DNA of 64,000 nt from Phallus indusiatus (Eukaryota; Basidiomycota; Agaricomycetes; Phallales; Phallaceae). The stretch spans positions 124,001-188,000 of the forward strand of contig JAQFWX010000071.1 of the NCBI GenBank assembly GCA_027605045.1, read 5' to 3'. Position 1 is the first letter of the stretch, and every line of letters starts with the position of its first letter. Below are positions 1 to 11,515 of this stretch, piece by piece. A model generated the notes under the pieces. That model was not told the DNA's origin, did no database searches, and worked only from the letters and a program-made list of their open reading frames with translations. The translations under genes and the position numbers were made by a program.

Positions 1-241
1 TGGCAAGATTATCTCAATCTGCGCTTGTCATTGGAATCTCGAATTCGCAACCAAGATCAACTCAAGCCATTCTCTCAAGACTCCTTAGCGGTACCTCAGC
101 TTTCCCGTGAATTTCTTTTCTTTTGGTACACCCGCATATATTCATCTAACCAACCTTATAGACATCCCTGGGACAAAGTTACCTTCGCTGGATACACCCT
201 TTCATTTTCAGGTTTGTTCTACTACTATTGATTCCTCACAT

Positions 242-862
242 ATGAACATGGACACTTGCGGTATGTATGCTCCTTGTATTTCCTAATACCCAAAATTTAT
301 TCGAACTGCTCAAGTGGTAATGGCTTCATCTCCAACCAACAATGAGAAGCTGAGCGGAGAACTTGGAGAAAATATTCTCCCTCAGTCTCATAGCGCCGAG
401 ACTACCTTTGTCGACATTCCTGCGGACATGGAATGCAGTAAAAATGTCTACAATCGTGATTATTTGACGCGTTCTCTCGGGCTAGAGACAAATTTCTCTT
501 CAATAGTGGATGCTTCTCTGACCACTGGGCAGCCCGCAGTGTCCGGGTCGCCTCTGGAGCTTAACAAGCCCCGAGTTCGTTGGACCAAAGCGGATGAGGT
601 GGACACGGCTTCCTGGACTCGACTGGTGGTGGAAGGAGCCGAGACTGCTCTGTTTGAGAATATGTCTGCAGCAGCAGAGTCGGATATGCAAATGCACGCC
701 GAGTTGGTATGTGAAATCAATGGTTTTTGAGCACTCAGTATTCTGAAGGCGATGAATTCCAGGCAGCACAAAATACCTGTGTTAGCACGCAGGGGTAAAT
801 TATTTTTTGCTATGTCAAATAGCTCGAGCTGCGACACTCCTACATTTATTGAGAAATACTAA
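242..862 (+). CDS. Hypothetical protein, small spliced gene
   Basis: I do not recognise this protein. A model starts at the ATG at 242, splices out an intron at 261-314 (GTATGT donor, CAAG acceptor) and enters a 400-nt open exon rich in Ser, Glu, Ala and Thr, with no membrane segment. That exon appears to end at a GTATGT donor near 709. The next acceptor is ambiguous: after GAAG near 750 the frame runs to a TAA at 860-862, while after CCAG near 764 it would stop near 800. The join at the first intron keeps frame, which is the main support for a real gene. Further 5' exons in positions 1-231 are possible. Only composition and splice logic support this call. Confidence 0.4.
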
Positions 863-1559
863 CCCTTTCATTCTGTTATCCCCATTTACTACAGTCCGTA
901 CTATAGAAATAGAAAAAATTTCTTTAATTGTATTTTAGCTATGGAACAAAATTGTAGCATTAGTTTTCTGTATATTAGTGGACGGACTCGGATTTACTTT
1001 TTCGGTACCTCTGAATCTTGTGCCGCGCTCCATCAAAATTGATTCAATGGGGAATAAAACTCTGCAAATTCGGCGGAGACGGTCCCATTAAGTACCCGGT
1101 CTACGGCAAGGAAACGCCAAATTCAAGACGGTGTAAATTTAAATCTAAGGCCACGGCATGAGAGCTGGCGAACTGATCTGGCCCGGGCGCGGGCGATGAG
1201 AGAACTTGGCCTTTTACGGTCAGGTGGCCATGGCATATACATTATGCTTTCGCTAAAAACGGTGCATATGACTGAGAAAGGCGGTGCATTCTCGCTACAA
1301 TTTGCGACACAGCCAATCAAGAGATGCCACCCGAAAGATAAAATTGTAAATGGTTGCCATGTAGTGCCATGAGGTCTGTAGCAGGTATCAGTCAAACAAA
1401 TTTGGGCTGTATTTTTTTTAACGCAAGCCATTGGCAAAAGCTGATACATAGATTATTAATAATGGATCTAGATTAATTTACAGCTACATAAATGTAAACT
1501 CCAAGATATTACAGACAGCGGTCGGTATACAAAAATCAAAATTAACACTTGATGAAAGA
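863..1559. other. Intergenic, no gene seen
   Basis: About 700 nt between the small plus-strand gene and the 3' end of the minus-strand ELL-like gene. The only long frame, on the minus strand at 1123-1449, has no splice context or recognisable protein. I see nothing else in it. Confidence 0.5.
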
Positions 1560-3979
1560 TCAATATGCGTTGGTATTTAATGCTTTACGGATGTTTTCCA
1601 TCTCCTTTCTGATTCTACGATATTCGTTGCAAAGCTCCGTTAGTTCTTGAGAGTCCATAAGGTCCGTAGATTCATCGGCACTAACACCATCTGTGTCTAA
1701 AGCGAGCGTATCCTCGATCTTGGCCTTTTGTTCGTAAAATTTAGATGTAATACGGAGATATTGTGCGTAATATGTGCCGTATTCGCGGCGAAGGCTCTCT
1801 TTGTCAGTAGGCAGCGCTGTCAAAGAGGGTTTGGATACTTTGGAAGGATTGGATTTTGTGGTTGACGTAGCAGTTGTAATCGAGGGTCGAACGGCATTGG
1901 CACGTTTCGATGGCGGGGGATCATCGTTTTCTTCAGATGAGGAAAAGGAAGGAGTCGCTCTTCGTTTATGTTTCATTGGAATCGATTTCTCGCCTTTGGG
2001 ACGTTCGGCGGTTTCTTCTTCATTGGCTCGTTCTCGGATCCGTCTTTCTTTTTCTCTCTCAATTAACCTTCTCTCTCTTTCTCTCTCTTTCTCTCTTTCT
2101 CTTTCCCTATCTCTTTCCCTATCTCTTTCCCTGTCTCTTTCCCTATCTCTTTCTCTTTCTCTATCTCTGCCGTCCTCCTTGTCTCTAATCTTCTCCTTTT
2201 CTTTGACTTTATCCTTTCCTTTCTCCCGTTCTCTTTCTCGCTCCGGCTCTCGTTCACGAACACGAGCCTTATCCGGCTTCGGTTCTCGATCTTTCATCTG
2301 CTTAACATCCAACTCTGGCCTAACAACTTTGCGAGAAGCAGGTAAGCTTGCTGCGGCCTTCGTTCCTGGAGTATCCCGGTTCAGTTTGGGAGACGATAGG
2401 CCAGCAATCTCTTTCTCCACGGGAGTGGCTTTTTTCGGGACTACAGGAGCATCGGTTTTCTTCCGAATTTCAACTTTAGAAGTCTCAGGAGGACCAGTAA
2501 CCCTGCGTTTCTTAGACTCTTTGGTAGGAAGTTCACCTTCTTCTATATCCGAAGTTGGCTCAGCACCTATTTCAGCCATCTTTCTCTTTCGGATAGAACC
2601 GTCCGCAACAGCCGAGTGTTTTGAGTGCGACTCTTCTTTGAGAGTACTAGTAGATGCAGCACGTGGTTTGGGTAAAGCGTCATCTTCCAGTTTTCTGGAA
2701 TGCTTTAAAGAGGGTTGAGGTAAAGAAGTTGTCGGTGTTGGTGTCGGTGTTACTGTTGCCGGTGTCTCGGATTTCAATTTAACCTTAGGCTCTTCATTAG
2801 TGGGGGTTGGAGGCAGCTTTCGGGGCTTTAAATCGCCGTCGCTGTCTACTTTGGATTTGGAAGTAGATGGTGTCTTTAGCTTGGGCATACCAGGTTTCGC
2901 TGCAACTTTTTTGGGCTTGTTAGCATAAATACCGCCTCCAGTTAGACCAGTAAGAGCTTTAACGGAAGCTAAAGCATTTAAATCCACTCTGGTTGAAAAA
3001 TGTTCCCACACCGGATTCTGAGGTGATATCCCGGAGCTAATTCGTGCCCTACGTGAAGCTTGGGTACGCTGATCTGGAGTGTAGTCCGGAAATGCAAACG
3101 GCCTAACTTCTAACCAGGACTCGGGTTTCAAATCCCACAGCCAGCGAGCAGAATCAGAATTCCGAGGGCCTGGTATTTCCTGTGCAACTTGGTCGAAAAC
3201 TCTTCTGACTTCGTTCTCGCCATCGGACGATCGAGAAGCGGCCAGAAATTCGGAGATAGCGACTTCCTTGGGACGAGCAACCGCAGCAATGAAATGTATT
3301 AGACGAGATCTTAATGTGTTGAAATCCGGCTCTTTGACACCTGATGCCGTGGATGTCGAAGCAGATAGACGGGAATATGGGGAACTAACAGATGTAGATC
3401 CAATCTGTCTGGCGGCTGAAACATCGCTTTGCGAGGAGACGGCTCTATGGTTTGGTAGTTTTGCCAACTTTTTACCGTTGGGCGCAGTGATAGGAGCATC
3501 TAGTCTCACTATACCACGTCCACTCTTCTTTGTCTGTTCGGCCTCGGTAGCCTTCCGCAGATCAGATGCAGCGTCATTTAGACCACGAGGTATAGTAAGC
3601 TTCCCAACAACGGTGGCCGAAAGGAATAAACCAGCAAGTGGCTTCGCGGAAGAAGGAGTCCTTCTACAGATCTCTCGAATGGCAGTCTCCTTGCCCGAGT
3701 TGAAGGCGGTTATGATATCCCCAATATACATTTTCTGAAAAGCGAATGAGAAAGAGATAAACTAGACCTTCTAGAGAACTTATTAACCTTCTTATCAAAA
3801 TCGATTTCAAGTGGGAACTGAGTAGCTGATTGTGAGGCAAGCTTGTTGATCGACGCTTGACGAGTGAACATGGCCTCGACTTGTTTCTGAGTTAGCGTTA
3901 TGGATAAAGCAATAGTCGCTTTATCGCCGAGCGACGGAATGCCACGAAATGGGATTGCATCTGTGGTTGGTAGAGGCAT
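1560..3979 (-). CDS. ELL-like RNA polymerase II elongation factor
   Basis: Predicted protein of about 788 aa from two exons joined across a 53-nt intron (3735-3787), with the join in frame (DFDKK then KMYIGD). The last ~85 residues look like the occludin/ELL (OCEL) domain: an amphipathic helix around EYGTYYAQYLRITSKFYEQK, then a second helix ending in EYRRIRKEMENIRKAL. The N-terminal ~150 residues fit the position of the divergent fungal ELL domain. Between them lies a low-complexity Ser/Pro/Lys linker and a block of RE/RD/KE repeats (about residues 570-640). ELL proteins with EAF partners suppress Pol II pausing in the nucleus. I chose the ATG at 3979 because it begins MPLPTTDAIPF, fungal-ELL-like; an in-frame codon at 4081 would add 34 residues. 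The family call rests on the C-terminal domain. Confidence 0.55.
2045..2190 (-). repeat. Coding microsatellite, RE/RD/KE tract
   Basis: Imperfect tandem CTCTTTCCCTAT and CTCTTT units on the plus strand encode alternating Arg-Glu and Arg-Asp dipeptides inside the ELL-like gene. Such tracts are prone to slippage, so length variation between strains is likely. Confidence 0.8.
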
Positions 3980-4194
3980 AGAAATTGAAAGAGACAAAGG
4001 TGATGGGGATGACAGCGTGGCGCCGAGAGTTCGGCTGGCTGGCACTGCAATGTAAGGAGCGTGCCATGTACAGGCTTGCAAATCAACAATATCGCTCAGT
4101 TTCTTATCTTACTATTGAAGTCCTCGATAAAGAGAAAAATGAAACATGGGTAATAATTATCTTCGAAGGTATTACAGATGCTACAACTAAAACA

Positions 4195-6203
4195 TCATTC
4201 TACAAACTTTACGCCGTTATCAAGCCTATTAGTACTGCCAGAAGTTTTCTTTCCTCTTGGTTTTGTGACCGCTTTCTTAGAAGGTCCCGCTTGGTCCGTA
4301 GAATCACCAGCGTCTTCTCGAGGTCGTTTTCGAGTAGTCTTCCTCGCGGTAGTGGTTTTCTTCTCTTCAGGTCCTTCCCACCGGTCAAATGATGCACCTT
4401 TATTGTTCACCTCTTGAATAAATAACCACATGGTCTTCATTACGCGCTCGTTCGATCGAATATCCTTGTGTGCGCGTCTGACATGCTTCCTCAGATCCAA
4501 GATTTGGCTAGCTCTACTTTCCCATGAAGATTCCCGCATCTTGGCAAGTAAAACGCCTGCTCGGACGGATGACATACTGGTCAGAAAGAGAATAGAGAAA
4601 ATAGACCCAGAAAGAAATGTACCGATCATCACGAATTCCACCGGGGCGACACGTTCTTTTATCTCTGCGAAACCCTGTTGATATTCCTCTGTTGTAGCTG
4701 ATTTGGTGAGTAAGCTAAGAAGATACTGTATATAGCGAATCTTCAACCCTTACATATATTCACATAGCTTTCCAGAACTCCTTGCACTTGTCTCTCGAAT
4801 GCTTTACTGGGTACGGGCGCGGAAGTAAACCACTTTTCCAGTTTGCTATTGGTAGGTGTAACAAATTTCGGCAGATGCCACCCTAGTAATAACAACGATG
4901 AACTTTTCCTTGCTAAATGCTCTTTGAGAGGCTGACGCACAACAAAAGCACAGCTGCGCCATTCCCAAGAAGTCTCTTCCTGTTTTGCATGAATTCGTTA
5001 GTCAATAGCCAGACGAAAAATTTCATAATCGCAACCTCTGGCTACATTCCATCTCAGACTCTGTTGTAAACCGTCCTCAACTGCAACGAACTTCTTTTGT
5101 AGTTGGCGAATCCATTCGGTAATCGGAGTAGCATAGGCTTGAAGCCTCTCGGCAGGCGTTAAAGACATGCCTATAAAAGAAATCAGCCAGACAGTTTCCT
5201 AGTAGTGAATCATACATGCCTAACTGTACACGTTGAAATAGGCTGCGATAAAAATATGAAAAAAAAAATAAATGACCATAATATCCAGGTAACTTACTCT
5301 CGTTCATCACCCTCTGACAAATTTGAGTATTCAACTGTTGCAAAGATGACCTCAATCGCCTCTGAAAAAAAATAAAAAGCTTAAACGACTTACTGCATGT
5401 TATCTGCTTACGCTTAAACTTTTTTTGAATACTCTCCGGTAATAAAGAGCGTGTAGTTTGCGAGTGACCTCGGGTGAACCAATAATTTTTCTTTTACATC
5501 TAATGAAAATACGTAAAGACCACTATTAAGGTAAACATACTTTTGTTTTTGGATCTCGGTCTTTCATAATGGATCAGTAACAACGGAACAATGGGAAAGG
5601 GGAAATGATACTCACAAGGGATCTGTATCGCGGAACGATGTTATCAAAATGAGCAAATCAATTTGTAGTTAATAACGAGATTACCTGCCCTATATCATGG
5701 CTAGTTACAAAAGCTTGTCATTCATGAACATAATGTCGCGTACCGTCCATAAATCTGGAGATTGACGTGAGACGTTGTTTGCCATCAACACAAACGCGTA
5801 CTTCAGATCCGTCATCTTGTATGTTAATTGAGAAAATAACAGGTGGGATATAAAAATTTCGGAAAATGGAATCTATTAGGAAAGATTTTTTCGAGTCCGG
5901 CCATACAATGTCTAGCAGTAGAGTAGTCAAACAAATAGAACATTCACATAATATCACTCTAACCTCGTTGATACTCCGCTTGCAAGTCGATTAATCCCTG
6001 GTGCATATGACCTAAAATGTGTCAATCACAGCAGATCAACACAAAGTTGTCAAAGAAATTAACAGACTGTGCAAATCTTCTATCGACCATTGTTTTGGAC
6101 TAGGTGGTTCCAAGGGATAATATATAGTGAAATCATCTTTTCCGGAAGGCGTGTAGTCGTCGTCCTCGTCCGAATGCAATTCGTCTTCGTAATCGCTTGA
6201 CAT
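4195..6203 (-). CDS. DUF262-domain protein (GmrSD/ParB-like N-domain)
   Basis: A many-exon gene. Short exons join in frame to give the DUF262 core: QAEYQRDIVWPDSKKSFLID, then SIFRNFYIPPVIFS, then the hallmark VDGKQRLTSISRFMDG. Later exons give NYWFTRGHSQTTRSLLPESI, SLFQRVQLGM and SLTPAERLQAYATPITEW, as in other fungal members. The N-terminus is acidic (MSSDYEDELHSDEDDDY) and the C-terminus is Lys/Arg-rich (KKTTTARKTTRKRPRED), resembling a nuclear localisation or nucleic-acid-binding tail. In bacteria DUF262 is the N-terminal part of GmrSD type IV restriction enzymes and has a ParB/Srx-like NTPase fold; the function of stand-alone fungal versions is unknown to me. The start at 6203 is the first ATG in frame with the core and lies 160 bp from the divergent MDM31 start. 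Exon borders 3' of about 5000 are less certain. Confidence 0.8.
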
Positions 6204-6363
6204 TGTGCACCGTTCAATGTGTTCGAGAGGAAGAGTACAAAGGTTGTTTGCTCGCTTATATAATTTCCTTATTACGCGAACCTGCATCGGCCGTGACGCG
6301 AATACGACGGCGGCAATCTGAGAGTGGCGCGAAACTCTTACCCCGTCGTCAAAAAAGGCTCGT
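6204..6363. promoter_or_regulatory. Divergent promoter, DUF262 gene / MDM31
   Basis: Only 160 bp separate the two start codons, so both transcripts must start here and probably share control. No clear TATA box is visible. Confidence 0.5.
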
Positions 6364-8793
6364 ATGAGAGTTGCCAAACATTCATTGGCTTCTGGATTAT
6401 TTTCTAATCTTTCGCACTATCGAAACCAGTCTGCTTTCGATAGATATTCTGCCATTCGGAAGTACTTTCTTACTTCTCATCATGTCGCACGATCAACAAG
6501 CTCTCTTTCTCCTGCATTCCGAGTGCTGCATGACTACCAAATCCACGACCGTCGTTCTCAACACCAGACACATATAAGAGTTCTGTGTCGTCAATTTAAA
6601 ATTTCCTCCCGAATCCATTCGGAGTTACCAAAAAAGGATCACAATCCTGCGGAACCTCTTCATAATCCTCATCTCGAAAACTACCCAAAGTTTTTCCGTC
6701 GCCTAGCACTCCTCGTTCCACACCTGCATAGACCGACCAAAGACGATCTCCTCAAGGTCACCACTAGTTTCTGGGGACGAATTCGGGTTCGTTTCAAGTG
6801 GTTTACGATCAAATCTTTCAGACGATGGAACGCGGACGACATATCTGCCTTTTTCACATGGTTTCTTATGACTCAGACAGTATGGATACTAGTGGGAACG
6901 TATGTATAATCTTTCGTTTTGTTTTTTTGAACGTATATTGAGATTCTGTTATAGCACAACTTTCTTTTCCGTCATATTTGCAACCGCTAATAGCTTAAGG
7001 CTGCAAGGCATGTGTATATTGCTGAGGTTGTAGACCTAAATCTTATCCCTTTTAGAGTATATTGCCAAGGCCATTAGTAACTACTTAACCGCAGAAACGG
7101 GCATCGTCATTGCATTTGAATCAGCCATTGTTCCAAAATGGAAAGACTCCCGTATATCGTTCAAAAATGTTTATATATCTCGAAGGCCAAACGGAAGTAC
7201 AACGGATGCCTTAACTACACAAGTAAACCCTAATGTCCATAAATCTGCTGCGAGACTAGATGTCGGAAACCATCCCGCGTATCATCACGAAATAGAAGAC
7301 GAGGAGAGTGCGATATCGATTTTCAATGAGCCATCGGCGGTCAATTATTCCTTGTTTGATTTGGACGTTGATACTATTGATGTGACACTCTCTTTATGGC
7401 ATTGGCTTGATGGAAAAGGACTCGTTAAAGATGTCATAGTTAAAGGTGTACGCGGTGTTTTGGGTTTGTTTCGTTCTTTGGCGTGTAAAAACCGATCGCC
7501 TATCTCATTTTTTTTTAGATCGACGCTCCGTTCAATGGGACCCCTCACTCAATCCGGCAGAATTCCGCCATAAACACCAGCCCGGAGATTTCCAATTAGA
7601 GTCTCTGCAGTTGGAGGATGTTCTGATTACTGTTTACCAACCTGCACGCTTTCGACCATATACAGCATCTATCTTCCGTGGAGAATTCAAAAGGTTGCGG
7701 AAACAATGGCTGTTCTATGATTTTCTTTCCGCAGAAAACATTGTCGGACAATTCGATAATTGTCTGTTCAGCTTACACAAACCTCAAAGCATCAGCAGAA
7801 CAACAGAAGAAGATTTAAAGGATGGACAATGGAAGCGGATGGTAGGTTGTTCATTCGTTTACGACCAAGCAAATGACACGACAACGTATTTTAGTCCAGA
7901 TTCAGGATTGACGGTGTGAATTTGGATCACATACAAGCTATGAGCGTCCCCGATGGTCCTATATCTTGGCTCACTGCTGGAAAACTGGATGCGGTTGTGG
8001 ATATAAAGTTTCCTTCCGATCCGACTGACGCCGATTTTAACGCATTAATATCAGAGATCGCCACAAACATATCACACGCCGCATCCTCCCAAGTCGCAAG
8101 TATAGCCTCCTCTGTCACGGAGCGTATTCCCGGTCAACGAACTCTCGCGAAACCTCCCATAAGTGCACCAGTCGAGGAAAACGAGTTTCTCAAACATCTG
8201 GTTATCGATATCGATATACGCTTCCGGGACCTTAAAGCAGCTGTACCCCTTTTCACAAGCGAACTGTCCTACGTCAATAATGCATTGATACGACCCATTG
8301 TCGCTTTCATCAAGTGAGTCTATCCGTTCACTGAAAATATGGCGTATTTATTTCACTACAGTGCAAATCGCACTTTGGTTCCTATTCAATGTCACATCCT
8401 AAAGGACCTGGATGCTTTTGATGGCTCGTGGACGGTAAGCGAAGCTCTTTCCAATGTCTACCGGATGATTCATTACTTGCCCCAATAGATGTGGGAAAGT
8501 ATGTCTCATTATTTTATAAATTTTCTATTAACCTGCTCACTACATCCACAGCCGGACTAATGGATGATATTTCATATAAGGTGCCGTTAAAACAAGGTAG
8601 TGAACGAGGTCTCAATTAACTCGATTTTTAGACATACAACGCTTTGGCACACCATGTATCCAATGTAAACCTCAATCGACGTTTTAGAAGTGTGGGCCTA
8701 TGGAGTCTTCAAATGACTGGTAATGCGGCTTTGGCGACTTTAAGGAAAATTGTGGACTCAGGTCGGGTACAGGAATTGTATCAGTCTTTCTGA
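6364..8793 (+). CDS. MDM31: Mdm31/Mdm32 mitochondrial distribution protein
   Basis: A multi-exon gene for an Mdm31/Mdm32-family inner mitochondrial membrane protein, needed in yeast for mitochondrial shape, mtDNA nucleoid stability and phospholipid homeostasis. The first ~60 residues are rich in Arg, Ser and His with few acidic residues, as in a mitochondrial presequence. A transmembrane segment follows at FFTWFLMTQTVWILVGTTTF. Family signatures appear in order: LTAETGIVIAFESAIVPKWK, ISFKNVYISRRP, VKGVRGVLDRRSVQWDP, FRIDGVNLDHIQAM, GPISWLTAGKLDAVVDI, NANRTLVPIQCHILKDL, GLMDDISYKTYNALAHHV. All are in frame after removing short introns; one (7008-7055) has a GC donor. The gene ends at TGA 8791-8793, 89 bp before the convergent RPS2 stop. 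It looks intact. Confidence 0.93.
7008..7055 (+). other. GC-AG intron in MDM31
   Basis: Donor AAG|GCATGT and acceptor TTTTAG| join CAA-G to AG-TAT and read LRLQEYIAKA, the conserved Mdm31 sequence. The nearby GT (GCAT|GTGTAT) would break the frame. Length 48 nt. Confidence 0.75.
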
Positions 8794-8882
8794 TAAAATA
8801 TTTGCGAGCTGTATCTAGTCATTTGGCGTGGAATAAACATGCTCATATTTTGAAACTAGCGAAACATATCGTCCCACATAAA

Positions 8883-9780
8883 CTAATAAGCTGACAACTT
8901 CTTGGCAGCTAATTGTAAATGCCCACTGTACTCATCGTAAGGGACTTGCGGTAATGCAATCTCAGGCCACAAGTCAGGAGTAAGGAATGAGTAGGTTTTG
9001 GTAATCTGCAATTGATTTGTCAAGGTGGAAATCAGCTATACGAAATGACACTTACAGCAGCAAAAGTAGCTTTTAAGAAGTTACCCATAGTTGCAGTGCT
9101 ACCTTTCGATTGTGTGTAGCAATCTTCTACACCTGCGAGTTGCAGGAGACGTTTTGAGGCAGGGGCAGCGACGATACCGGTACCTCGTGGCGCAGGGATC
9201 AACCGACACATGACTGAACCGACTTTACCACTGACTTTGCTCGGAACTGTGTGTGGGCTACCGAGAGCTGCACCCCAGTAACCCCTTCGGACTGGAATAA
9301 CTGATAGTTTGGCCAAGATAATAGCCCCACGGATAGCGGTTGCAACTTCTTTGGCACATTTTACGCCTAGACCAACGTGTCCGTCGAAATCACCAATGGC
9401 AACAAAAGCCTTAAAGCGGGTACGTTGACCGGCACGAGTTTGCTTTTGAACGGGCATAATTTTCATGACCTCGTCTTTGAGTTTGGGTAAGAAGGCATCG
9501 ATAATTTGGTATTCCTTAATAGCAAAGGAGAACAGATAAATTTCTTCCATGGACTTGATCTTTCCGTCTTTTACGAGACGACCCAATTTAGTTACGGGAG
9601 CCCTTAGTTAAAGAGATAATACAAGTTAGTTAATAGAAATTATTGCATAGCAAAGACAAGAGATCACCATTCTTTTTCTTCATCCTTGCGACCTCCCCGA
9701 CGGGGTCCACGGCGACCACGTCCACGATCACCACCACGGCCGCGTCCAAATCCGCCACGTCCACGTCCTGTATCAGCCAT
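8883..9780 (-). CDS. RPS2: Small ribosomal subunit protein uS5 (S2)
   Basis: Encodes cytosolic 40S protein uS5, which contacts the mRNA entry channel. Exon 1 gives [17 protein letters not shown], the Arg-Gly-rich tail typical of eukaryotic S2 and a known arginine methylation region. It joins through a GTGATC...TAAG intron to [19 protein letters not shown]. The S5 core follows ([60 protein letters not shown]). A last intron joins ATFAA to [13 protein letters not shown], and the protein ends KKLSAY. Length is about 260 aa, normal for the family. It faces MDM31 tail to tail and shares a divergent promoter with the TMBIM gene. Confidence 0.97.
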
Positions 9781-9789
9781 TTCGATGTA

Positions 9790-9966
9790 CTATGAAAGAA
9801 AAGAGAAACTGAAAAAAAACCTATTGAATTAGTAAGGATTCCGTGAAGTACATCCAAAAAAGACATTCGGAATCCATCCACCCAACATGTCCAATCATTG
9901 TGAAAATTGAAAATGATAACAATATTGTACCCAAAAACCAGTTAGGTTGGAAGAAATTAGACTTAC
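9790..9966 (-). other. Probable 5'-UTR leader intron of RPS2
   Basis: On the minus strand, AAGT|GTAAGT at 9966 and TTTCATAG| at 9790 bracket 177 nt just upstream of the RPS2 ATG. Leader introns are common in fungal ribosomal protein genes. RNA evidence is absent. Confidence 0.5.
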
Positions 9967-10128
9967 ACTTGAGAGAAAGCCTTGACACAAGTTTCGAAAC
10001 AACGAAACTTTCGGGTTGAAGTGTGTTTCTAAGCTGACAAAGCTTGATTAGGTAATGACGGATGCTGTGTGACGAGATCCGGTTCCGCCGCAACTCTCAC
10101 TTCACTTCATTCTCGAACCTTCATCGTT

Positions 10129-11442
10129 ATGTCTACCCAAGCTCCCCCTCGCTACCAAGACGCATCCAGTGAACCTCTACTTGGGAGATCTGGACCTAGC
10201 TCTGGTATTTATAATCAACCCGATCCGTAAGTCCTAATATTATTTGAACTGGAAATCCCAGTTGACGGGTATTTCAGTGACGATGTGCCAGAAGATTTCA
10301 AAGTGTGTAGCAGGTCATATATTGTTACGTTAACTTAAGCAACGTGTCATCTAGTATGGTGTTTCAGTTTCTGAAAGCTCTCCAGAAATCCGCGCTGCCT
10401 TCGTGAGAAAGATCTATACTATACTCTGTATGTCGACATTCCTATCTATCTTTCTTTATGCTAAAGCAGCTTCCTAGTCTGCCAGATTGTAAATTCTTCT
10501 CTCTGGATACCCTAATTATTGCTTTCTAATAATTTGTTAAGCTCGCCACCACAGTTGTCAGTGGCTTCTTTTCTCAGAATGCGCAGGCCATTTTTTGGGT
10601 TCAAACCAAGTACGTAGAGCTCAATGATTTATACACACCTAAAACTCAAACCAAATAGTACCTGGTCCCTCTTAGTATCATTCCTCGGGACGTTGATAAA
10701 TCTGGGTTTGCTCTTTTGGAAGAGACACAGTCATCCTTACAACTTCGTTTTACTTTCCACATTCACCGTTCTTGAAGCCCTGACCTTGGGCGTTGTTGTC
10801 GCGTTCTATGATACTGTGGTAGTTTTGCAGGCTTTGTAGGCAGTTTCTATCTGTCTTTTTTCTTCGCTCACTCATTCGTTTTGCATTAGACTTATTACTC
10901 TGGGCATATTCTTGGGCTTGACCCTTTTCACTTTCCAGTCCAAGGTTCGCCATCACTTACATCTTACAAATCCTGTGATAGCTAACAATACCGAAGTGGG
11001 ATTTCTCTGGAATGGGACCTTTTTTGTTTGGCGGATTGATCGCGCTTGTTATGACGGGAGTTGTCGGAATGTTTTTCCCCTTCTCTAAGACAATGGACCT
11101 TATTTATGGCGTCGGAGGCTCCCTGTTATTCAGCGGATATATTGTTTTTGACGTATGTAGTCCCTCAGTTAACTCGTATGATCCACGTTAAGTTTCTTCA
11201 AGACATATAACATTAATAACCGCCTCTCGCCTGATGAATTCATAGTCGGCGCTGTCAGTCTTTATCTCGAGTATGTCTTCCATCAACATACGCATATTTA
11301 TATGCAAGCACTGATTATATTAACTTTCATTTAGCTTTATCAATCTCTGTGAGTTTCGGATTTATTATACCCGCATTTTGATTAACCCGCCTTTTTAGTC
11401 TTGAGCATCCTGCGCGTTTTGAACAACGTCCAGGACAATTAA
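10129..11442 (+). CDS. Bax inhibitor-1 / TMBIM family membrane protein
   Basis: A multi-exon gene for a seven-helix TMBIM/LFG-type protein of ER, Golgi or vacuole membranes, related to yeast Bxi1/Ybh3. The family is linked to Ca2+ leak and cell-death or unfolded-protein responses. The N-terminal cytosolic stretch is MSTQAPPRYQDASSEPLL, Pro-rich as in LFG proteins. It is followed by PEDFKYGVSVSESSPEIRAA and FVRKIYTIL, then hydrophobic helices (SLLVSFLGTLINLGLLFW, FVLLSTFTVLEALTLGVVVA, later exons with FLWNGTFFV-like and LLFSGYIVFD-like segments). The C-terminus, VLSILRVLNNVQDN, matches the family's usual LxILRxLN ending. It is convergent with KTI12, 73 bp away. Confidence 0.88.
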
Positions 11443-11515
11443 GCAAGGATGGTGATATGTACCTGGTCTAGTTTTTCGGTGTGCTCGTGATAATCAAACG
11501 GAGATTATTTTCAAA

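Noticed and set aside
1..231. Open frame at the left edge
   Set aside because: It may be a 5' UTR or an exon cut by the window edge, but no splice join or family supports any of the frames.
1774..2718. Long plus-strand frame rich in Ser and Leu
   Set aside because: It is the antisense shadow of the RE/RD repeat region of the ELL-like gene.
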